DNA from: Puniceicoccales bacterium
Lineage (GTDB): Bacteria > Verrucomicrobiota > Verrucomicrobiia > Opitutales > JAIRLM01
Direction: 5' to 3'
Assembly: GCA_031258995.1 (NCBI GenBank)
Contig: JAIRMB010000072.1
Coordinates: 1 to 11,839 of the forward strand
DNA: 11,839 nucleotides
The notes under the pieces: generated by a model
Seen by the model: only the letters and a program-made list of their open reading frames with translations
The model's database searches: none
What the model was told of the DNA's origin: nothing
Program-made: the position numbers and the translations under genes
Shown here: positions 7,211 through 11,839 of the stretch, piece by piece
Position numbering within the stretch: position 1 is the stretch's first letter
How the letters are laid out: the number at the start of each line of letters is the position of its first letter

Positions 7211-7544
7211 GGAAATAAATAAACAAACACGGGCCTGCGCCTAGCAGGAAACCTCTCGGGAGCACTTAGAAAGCCCAACACTTACAACAGCAAACGCTGA
7301 CTTGCAAAACAAGTGACAACCACTACGCTCCGAGCGTTTTTCGGCAAAACTGATGCGACAAGCCGGCCTGCGCTGCGGGGGCCGTAGCGGACTTCTTCCT
7401 ACGCAAACATTCATCGGACGCCTTAACACCGCAAATCTCTTGCCTTACGAGCCGAGTCAGGGAAGTGCGTTGCTGCGCTTATACACTCACCGAATCCGCT
7501 AGGATTGAGCTGAACCCCTGAAGTGGGAAGCGACACGCCATTTT
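7211..7544. other. Gene-free stretch rich in short hairpins, possible structured RNA
   Basis: No convincing coding region was found on either strand. At least seven short perfect or near-perfect stems follow one another: CCTGC/GCAGG (7234-7248), CAGC/GCTG (7288-7299) directly abutting ACTTG/CAAGT (7300-7314), ACGCT/AGCGT (7325-7337), CGCTGCGG/CCGTAGCG with one G-U pair and loop GGG (7371-7389), AAGTGC/GCGCTT with one G-U pair (7473-7490), and AATCC/GGATT (7493-7506). The density suggests a folded transcript or leader, but no known RNA family (tmRNA, RNase P, SRP) could be recognised by its conserved sequences. Confidence 0.35.
7325..7341 (+). terminator. Possible short terminator downstream of mutL
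   Basis: ACGCT (7325-7329) and AGCGT (7333-7337) form a five-base stem with loop CCG, followed by four more T. It lies about 115 bases after the mutL stop. The stem is short, and an overlapping alternative GTTTT/AAAAC stem (7336-7350) competes with it, so termination is only a possibility. Confidence 0.3.
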
Positions 7545-7600
7545 TTGCAGATTTTTCTTAAAGCTCGCCTTATCTCACTTTTTTTTTGTAAATTTTACAC
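7541..7600 (+). promoter_or_regulatory. AT-rich leader with T9 run, possible promoter
   Basis: In contrast to the GC-rich surroundings, this stretch is strongly AT-rich: T6 at 7541-7546, nine T in a row at 7579-7587, and the near-palindrome GTAAATTTTAC at 7588-7598. It lies just upstream of the unrecognised gene starting at 7644 and is the likely promoter or 5' leader of that gene. No clean -35/-10 pair at standard spacing was found. Confidence 0.3.
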
Positions 7601-7643
7601 CAAGGAAGTGCCAAGTCACGCCGGACGGGGAAGAGTGCCGGCC

Positions 7644-8252
7644 ATGGCGGGTCGGTTGTTGTCTCCAGCGGAAGTGGGGCGGTCCGCGACGGCCCGGGCG
7701 TTGTCTTTGGCAGAAATAGAACGGCGCCCTTTTGTGTTGCGCGTGGTCGACGTCGTTTCGACGGTGGAGGCAGTTGGTACGTGCGCCGTGGATGGTCCCT
7801 GTGTACTGTACGACCGTCGCATGCGGCCGATAGTTAGATTTTCGCGTGACGATTGGCTTGCTGGGGTGTGGCAGTCTTACACTGCGAGAATTTGGGCCAG
7901 GGGGGCGATTCTGTGTTTTTCCAGTGGCTCTGAAAGCGGTACTCCCGTTTATTTCTGCGCGGATCGTTTCGCCAGGGCGGCTGTGGTGCAGGCCGCTTCG
8001 GAGCTGTTGCCCGATGGGGACTGCACATGTGCGGTGCTTACGGATGACGGTGTTGTGCATACGATGCGGGTCAAGAAGTCGGCCGATGAGTGGGACAATT
8101 TGCGCAGTATCGCACTCACCTTCATATCTTCCGGTAGCGGTGCGCTGGCGGCAAGCGTGGTGGGCCTATTCTCTGGTGGCCTATCCGCGGTTTTCGGCGT
8201 GTTCATCCTCATGTTTTTGGGCATGCTTCTGTTTTGCACGCACATGCTCTGA
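7644..8252 (+). CDS. Unrecognised protein with C-terminal membrane segment
   Basis: I do not recognise this family. The 202-residue product starts at ATG 7644, with GGAAGAG ending at 7635 as a plausible ribosome binding site; the frame is open back to TTG 7545, but that part is unlike coding sequence. Residues 1-160 are soluble-looking, Val/Arg/Ala-rich, with several Cys and segments such as RRMRPIVRFSRDDW and SGTPVYFCADRFARAAVV. The last ~36 residues are strongly hydrophobic (ALAASVVGLF... FGVFILMFLGMLLFCTHML), enough for one long or two short membrane spans, so it is probably tail-anchored with the N-terminal part in the cytoplasm. No signal peptide is visible. Codon use leans to GTG, TTG and TGT codons, unlike the neighbouring core genes. 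The 3' end overlaps the convergent reverse-strand gene by 44 bases. Function unknown. Confidence 0.6.
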   Translation: MAGRLLSPAEVGRSATARALSLAEIERRPFVLRVVDVVSTVEAVGTCAVDGPCVLYDRRMRPIVRFSRDDWLAGVWQSYTARIWARGAILCFSSGSESGTPVYFCADRFARAAVVQAASELLPDGDCTCAVLTDDGVVHTMRVKKSADEWDNLRSIALTFISSGSGALAASVVGLFSGGLSAVFGVFILMFLGMLLFCTHML

Positions 8253-9150
8253 TTCGGCCGTTGATCAGGTGGTCTTCGCGCGTTTGGCCTTGGCTATCGT
8301 CCGTTGCCGAGCGGGTGAGTGTGATATCTTTCCGGATGGGTGTGGTTGGGTCGTGTGCGGCGACCGCCCCGAGGGAGATGGCGCCCTCATCCACAGTCGC
8401 GTTTGCTTCCTGGGCGGCGGCAAATAGGGCCAAAGCGGCGGTGCGTTGCGCATCCGGCGAAATGAGTAGCGAAATTGATTCCCAATCCTCTCTTGTTCCT
8501 AGAAAAACGGAGTCGTCCACTTGGTCGAGCCCGCTTTCCAATTCGTTAATAATGAGAGAAGGCTGTGGCCTGAGGAGTTGGTTTTCAAAGCGGTCCACGT
8601 TCCCCGCCCTCAGCGCCTCCAATCCCCAAAAAAGATTCGCTCGGACATCATAGCGGGCACCTTCCCCTCCGTTCGGCCAGGCGCTGATTGTAGCGAATGC
8701 CCCTGGAACTTGGTCGATTGCGATGGCCAAAGCAACCAGGCCTGCTCGACTAAGGGTGGTGACCGGAAGAGTCTTCTCAGTCTTTTCGGCCGTACAACCC
8801 AATTCCTCAGAATGAACGGCCATAGTCCCATTTCTGTGACGCAAATCTCCTAGGGTCCACGCTGAGCCACTTCTTTTTCGCCCATAGGGAATCATCAGAG
8901 CGTTGAGCAATTCAGAAATTTCTCTGCGGCTTCTCGCTCCAATCTCTTCTTCGTAGTGAGCTCCGATGAAGTCAAAAACAGTTTCTAAGCTAGTCCCATC
9001 TTCTTGCGCATCAACCAATTTTGCTTGATCCCTAAGAATTTCCACCGTCTCTATCTGTGGCACGACCCCCACGTTATGGGCGATCTGCCGCACTAGGTGT
9101 GCGTCCCCCTCGTTGGCTCCAAGGAGGCAAAGTCGGACGTACATACTCAT
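8209..9150 (-). CDS. Unrecognised 313-residue protein
   Basis: I do not recognise this family. From ATG 9150 (MSMYVRLCLLG) the product has 313 residues with normal protein composition, no signal peptide and no clear membrane span; the frame is open upstream to 9387, but that part is Ser/Pro/Cys-rich and overlaps the next gene's leader. Seen in order: a hydrophobic start, an acidic helical region with FIGAHYEEEIGARSRREIS (about 62-80), a basic stretch IPYGRKRSGSAWTLGDLRHR (about 87-106), a hydrophobic segment GLVALAIAIDQVPGAFATIS, then an acidic C-terminal half ending in the Cys-rich tail IRACACKTEACPKT. There is no convincing Shine-Dalgarno. Antisense frames look like shadows, favouring this strand. 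The base composition is more AT-rich than the flanking genes, suggesting acquisition. It converges on, and overlaps, the hydrophobic-tail gene. Function unknown. Confidence 0.55.
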   Translation of the reverse strand: MSMYVRLCLLGANEGDAHLVRQIAHNVGVVPQIETVEILRDQAKLVDAQEDGTSLETVFDFIGAHYEEEIGARSRREISELLNALMIPYGRKRSGSAWTLGDLRHRNGTMAVHSEELGCTAEKTEKTLPVTTLSRAGLVALAIAIDQVPGAFATISAWPNGGEGARYDVRANLFWGLEALRAGNVDRFENQLLRPQPSLIINELESGLDQVDDSVFLGTREDWESISLLISPDAQRTAALALFAAAQEANATVDEGAISLGAVAAHDPTTPIRKDITLTRSATDDSQGQTREDHLINGRIRACACKTEACPKT

Positions 9151-9470
9151 TTTAGCCAAAAGTCGGAGATCCGAAGAGCACGCGCAGGCGAATGCGAGCC
9201 TATGGGGAAGGCAACAGCCGATCGAAAATGCCCCAAACGTTTCGATCACACTTTTTCCCGTTCGTCCGGCCCGCGAACGAAACAGAGGACTTAATTCGAT
9301 GAATTCCGTTCTGGGGGAAATTGGTGGAGAAACAACAGACGGAAAAGAACTTCCCTCCTTATGGGGAGAACTCGCGGGATCGACCACGGCTCATTTTGAT
9401 CCGGGCGGACAAAGGAAACAAGCAAATTTTCCAATTGTGGAATCGGCTTCGCCGGCCAGCGTTACCGCCC
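9151..9470. other. Divergent intergenic region with hairpin and in-frame-uncertain starts
   Basis: This gap between the reverse-strand gene and the prepilin peptidase core should hold promoters for both. It contains a perfect stem CGTTCG (9259-9264) / CGAACG (9274-9279) with a nine-base loop. GAGGA at 9285-9289 sits nine bases before ATG 9299, the best ribosome site nearby, but that ATG reads in a different frame from the peptidase. The peptidase frame itself is open from TTG 9321 and GTG 9324, with GGGGGA at 9313-9318 in front, so part of this stretch may be coding. Confidence 0.35.
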
Positions 9471-10196
9471 ATGGCGGCGATGACGCTGGTCTTGCTCTGG
9501 GGACTTGTGCTAGACTTTTGCGAATGGCGAATCCTGCGGCGGGCTCTGTTCGGTCCCATTCGAGGTGCGTCGGCGGCCGGCATCTTTCGGGGTCACTTCC
9601 GCAGTGCTGTCTGTGGCCCCTGGCGGAGTCGGCGACTCGCCATCCACCTGGCCATTTTTGGCGGAGCTTGGTGCCTAAGGCCAGAATCGGGAACCGTGGC
9701 CATCGCCACCGTCCTTTCGCTGCTCTTCGCATGCGCGCGAACGGACAACGCAGGCGGCTCCATCCCGGCCGGACTAGTCTATTTGGGGCTTGCCGCCGGA
9801 CTCGCCTTTTCCCTGTTGAACGCAGCGAATGGCACCTCTCCCGCCGCAATCCCATCTCTATCGATCTGGAATGCATTATCCCAGGCCGTAACGGACGGCC
9901 TTTTGGCCACGGCGACACTTTTCTGGATCGCCGTTACCTTTGAAGCTCTTTTCCGTCGAGAGGGCCTTGGCCTTGGCGATGTGCAGCTGGCCGCCGTGCT
10001 GGGCCTATTTTTTGGCTTAGCCGGTGCTCTGCGGGTTTTTTTTCTGGGCGCCGTCCTCGCCCTCTCCACCTGGTGCGGGCAATTTCTTATTCAAAGTCAA
10101 AACTGCTGCCGCCTCCGACTAGGCCAGCCGCTGCCATTCGTGCCCTACCTTTTGGCGGGTGCCACCTGTCAGGCGCTACTGCTCTTTTTCACCTAG
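9471..10196 (+). CDS. Type IV prepilin peptidase-like protein (A24 family), degenerate methylase half
   Basis: Prepilin peptidases are inner-membrane aspartic proteases that cut and N-methylate type IV pilins and type II secretion pseudopilins. The C-terminal half fits: catalytic Asp in TDNAGGSIP (D92, residue count from ATG 9471) and in GLGLGDVQLAAVLG (D170), followed by hydrophobic spans and LPFVPYLLAGA near 221-231. The motif GDVKL reads GDVQL. The N-terminal half is only partly recognisable: GLVLDFCEWRILRR resembles the usual GSFLNVxxxRLPR, but the paired CxxC zinc motifs of the methylase part are missing. About eight membrane segments over 241 residues. The start is uncertain: ATG 9471 fits the usual short N-terminus but has no Shine-Dalgarno; TTG 9321 or GTG 9324 would add about 50 basic, hydrophilic residues. 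Pilus genes are not present in the window, so its substrate is unknown. Confidence 0.75.
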   Translation: MAAMTLVLLWGLVLDFCEWRILRRALFGPIRGASAAGIFRGHFRSAVCGPWRSRRLAIHLAIFGGAWCLRPESGTVAIATVLSLLFACARTDNAGGSIPAGLVYLGLAAGLAFSLLNAANGTSPAAIPSLSIWNALSQAVTDGLLATATLFWIAVTFEALFRREGLGLGDVQLAAVLGLFFGLAGALRVFFLGAVLALSTWCGQFLIQSQNCCRLRLGQPLPFVPYLLAGATCQALLLFFT

Positions 10197-10222
10197 GGTG
10201 AAAAGAGAAAGATGGCGGCGCA

Positions 10223-10236
10223 GACCGACTGCGGTC
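10223..10236 (+). terminator. Hairpin after the prepilin peptidase gene
   Basis: GACCG (10223-10227) pairs perfectly with CGGTC (10232-10236) around ACTG, 27 bases after the stop. No T run follows directly; the nearest is the AT-rich AAAAATTATTTTT at about 10258-10270. It may be a weak terminator or a boundary structure. The AT-rich element could also be part of the rmuC promoter. Confidence 0.25.
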
Positions 10237-10311
10237 GCTCCCGATAGAATTACGCCCAAAAATTATTTTTCTGGTTCGTACGGGACTGCGCAAAATTGAA
10301 ATTTCCTACAA

Positions 10312-11673
10312 ATGGATTGCCCTTTCTCCGATTCCGGCCTCCCATCCGACCCGATGGGCTGGGCGGTGATAGCGCTTGTCGGTGCTCTGGCCGGTGCGCT
10401 CTTGGCCCTTGGTGGATTGCGGGGGCGACTGCGGCGGCGGTCAGTAGAGCTGGAACAGGAGCGGGGATTGCGGGAAGAGGCAGAACGTTCCTTTCGGGAG
10501 CTTTCAGAAAAATACCATTTTCTAGATCGGACTCATGCGGAGTTTTGTGGCCGCGAAGATGAGCGGCGGCGAGCCAATGAAGAAAAATTAGCACTGCTGG
10601 CCAAGGTACGAGAGGAGCTGGCGACGACCTTTGGCGGAGCGGCGCTGAAGGCCTCCGAAGCGGCGCTGGAGAGATTGCGCGAAGGAAATCGGCAGGACGG
10701 CGAGCGGGAGCGGGAACGGCTGGAGGGCGTCCTGAGGCCCATGCGAGAGTGCGTAGAGAGGCTGGATGGCAAAGTCCAACGGAGCGACCGCCAGTGGAAT
10801 GAGTCCATGGTCCGTTTCGAAGAGCAAATCCGTCAGCTGCTGCAAACTAACAGGGAGCTGGACCAGGAGACGAAAAAATTAACCAACGCGCTGCACCGTC
10901 CCCACCTGCGCGGCCGCTGGGGAGAACTGCACCTGCGCCGGCTGGTGGAGATGGCCGGCCTGCGAGAGCACGTGGATTTCGACGAACAGGTGGCCGTCGC
11001 GGCCGATCGGAACACGCTGCGGGCCGACATGGTCATTCACCTGCCGGACGGCCGCAACGTCATTGTCGACGCGAAAGCGGTACTGGAAGCCTTCGTCGCG
11101 GCGGAGGGGACGGACAGTCGAGAACGGCGCGAAGAATTATTGAAACAGCACGGACAAAATGTTTTTCTGCGAATTCAGGAGCTGGGGAGGAAGGACTATT
11201 GGAAATTTTTTAGCGGCACCTTCGAATACGTAGTTCTATTCTTGCCGGGGGATTACCTCTACGCCGCCGCGGTGGAAGCTCGCCCCGGCCTCTTCGATGA
11301 GGCCATGGAGCGGCATGTGCTGCTCGCTTCCCCCATGACTTTCCTGGCACTCCTCAAAACTATCGCCTGCAGCTGGTCGCAGGCGGCAACGGCCCGGGAG
11401 GCGGCAACTATCGTGGAGCTGGGCAAAACGCTCGCGGAACGAATGCAGATCGTGTTGGAAAAATTTTCCGACGCCGGCCGCCATCTGCGCCGCACGGTAG
11501 AGGCCTACAATAGCACGGTGGCCTCCATCGAGAGCCGTCTGCGCCCTACGCTGCAGAATTTTTCCCGATTGCACTCCCTCCGCACTAACGATCCGCCTGC
11601 CCCAGAACTTCTCGAGGCGCAACCTCGCCTGCCGGTCCTGGAGGGACAGCATTCACTCCAACGGAACGACTGA
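10312..11673 (+). CDS. rmuC: DNA recombination protein RmuC homologue
   Basis: RmuC proteins are membrane-anchored, nuclease-like proteins that limit DNA inversions at short inverted repeats; the biochemical activity is not well defined. The 453-residue product has the family layout: a membrane span at about 16-36, a long charged coiled coil (about 43-195), then the conserved domain with RGRWGELHLRRLVEMAGL from 200, RADMVIHLPDGRNVIVDAK at 237-255, KDYWKFF near 294-300, the hydrophobic strand EYVVLFLPGDYLY near 305-317, and LLASPMTFLALLKTIACSW near 337-355. The nuclease-like D-S-K is D-A-K here (D253, K255), with D239 in front. The C-terminal helical part SIESRLRP is typical. ATG 10312 is chosen for length; ATG 10357 would begin right at the membrane span, and neither has a clear Shine-Dalgarno. 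It is preceded by a 115-base gap, so it probably has its own promoter. Confidence 0.9.
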   Translation: MDCPFSDSGLPSDPMGWAVIALVGALAGALLALGGLRGRLRRRSVELEQERGLREEAERSFRELSEKYHFLDRTHAEFCGREDERRRANEEKLALLAKVREELATTFGGAALKASEAALERLREGNRQDGERERERLEGVLRPMRECVERLDGKVQRSDRQWNESMVRFEEQIRQLLQTNRELDQETKKLTNALHRPHLRGRWGELHLRRLVEMAGLREHVDFDEQVAVAADRNTLRADMVIHLPDGRNVIVDAKAVLEAFVAAEGTDSRERREELLKQHGQNVFLRIQELGRKDYWKFFSGTFEYVVLFLPGDYLYAAAVEARPGLFDEAMERHVLLASPMTFLALLKTIACSWSQAATAREAATIVELGKTLAERMQIVLEKFSDAGRHLRRTVEAYNSTVASIESRLRPTLQNFSRLHSLRTNDPPAPELLEAQPRLPVLEGQHSLQRND

Positions 11674-11768
11674 TCCGCTTTCGCGCTCTTTTCGCTGCAA
11701 AGTTTTGCACCCGGCATACGCCTTTCATCGCGGTGGCGCACAGGACTCGAACCGGAAAATCATTCTCT

Positions 11769-11828
11769 CCGTCGCTTGGGAACTAGCCAAAGGGCCGCTA
11801 CGACGGCAGTAAAGTCGGGACGTTTTTT
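11769..11828 (+). terminator. Possible terminator structure downstream of rmuC
   Basis: A perfect stem CCGTCG (11769-11774) / CGACGG (11801-11806) encloses a smaller TTGG/CCAA stem. A competing stem CGAC (11801-11804) / GTCG (11814-11817) stands five bases before six T at 11823-11828. It lies about 100-150 bases after the rmuC stop. The T run makes termination plausible, but the stem next to it is short. The rest of the final 166 bases shows no gene. Confidence 0.35.
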
Positions 11829-11839
11829 GACCAACTAAA

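Noticed and set aside
7288..7330. tmRNA-like stretch: GCAAACGCTGACTTGC resembles the start of an ssrA tag, reading ANADLQNK then stop
   Set aside because: The tag would not end in the usual Ala-rich tail, and neither the tmRNA 5' end (GG-TTCGAC) nor the tRNA-like 3' end is present on either side.
7241..7429. 62-codon reverse frame in the hairpin-rich spacer
   Set aside because: Cys/Arg/Ser-rich, no ribosome site, and it covers the stem-loops; more likely chance than gene.
8800..8900. Weak resemblance of the reverse-strand protein stretch around IPYGRKRSGSAWTLGDLR to the recombinase domain of large serine recombinases
   Set aside because: The catalytic N-terminal motif (YxRVS with the active Ser) and the zinc ribbon are missing; the likeness covers only about 25 residues.
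9113..9943. 276-codon forward frame overlapping the prepilin peptidase gene
   Set aside because: The part overlapping the peptidase is Arg/His/Pro-rich, as expected of a shadow in GC-rich DNA, and the peptidase frame holds the recognised motifs. Only the ATG 9299 start signal was kept as a finding.
11731..11806. Reverse-strand GGTTCGAGTCC resembling a tRNA T-arm
   Set aside because: Only two to three T-stem pairs form, no matching acceptor strand or D-arm is found upstream on that strand, so no tRNA can be folded.

Overview
The window is GC-rich bacterial DNA carrying mostly housekeeping genes in a tight layout. Its gene content points to the PVC superphylum, most likely Verrucomicrobia of the class Opitutae. 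The main evidence is a GreA-type elongation factor with a very long N-terminal extension, a form I know from Opitutae and Chlamydiae. The CdsA, YbeY and Dxr proteins also depart from the proteobacterial signatures, and for CdsA and YbeY the departures resemble PVC relatives as I remember them. The organism call is inference from these families; no rRNA is present.

Left part (1-1421): the tail of an autotransporter-like beta-barrel protein, then thiamine pyrophosphokinase (thiN). Convergent to thiN, and overlapping its 3' end by 29 bases, is the rRNA maturation endonuclease gene ybeY. Middle (1668-7210): from a divergent control region runs a forward series of greA-like, cdsA (phospholipid synthesis), dxr (MEP isoprenoid pathway) and mutL (mismatch repair). 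The cdsA-dxr gap is 3 bases, so these two are almost certainly co-transcribed. MutL has an intact ATPase half but a short, altered C-terminal domain.

Right of mutL the character changes (7211-9470). A 433-base stretch rich in short hairpins leads to an unrecognised 202-residue protein with a hydrophobic tail. This converges, with a 44-base overlap, on an unrecognised 313-residue reverse-strand protein. This looks like an accessory insertion between conserved genes and is the best place here to look for something undescribed, but the sequence alone gives no function. It is followed by a type IV prepilin peptidase-like protein whose N-terminal methylase half appears degenerate, and by rmuC. The last 166 bases hold only possible terminator structures.

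No CRISPR array, insertion sequence, rRNA or convincing tRNA was found. Several core proteins (MutL, Dxr, prepilin peptidase) have lost normally conserved motifs. That fits either deep lineage divergence or relaxed selection, and alignment to close relatives would tell these apart.
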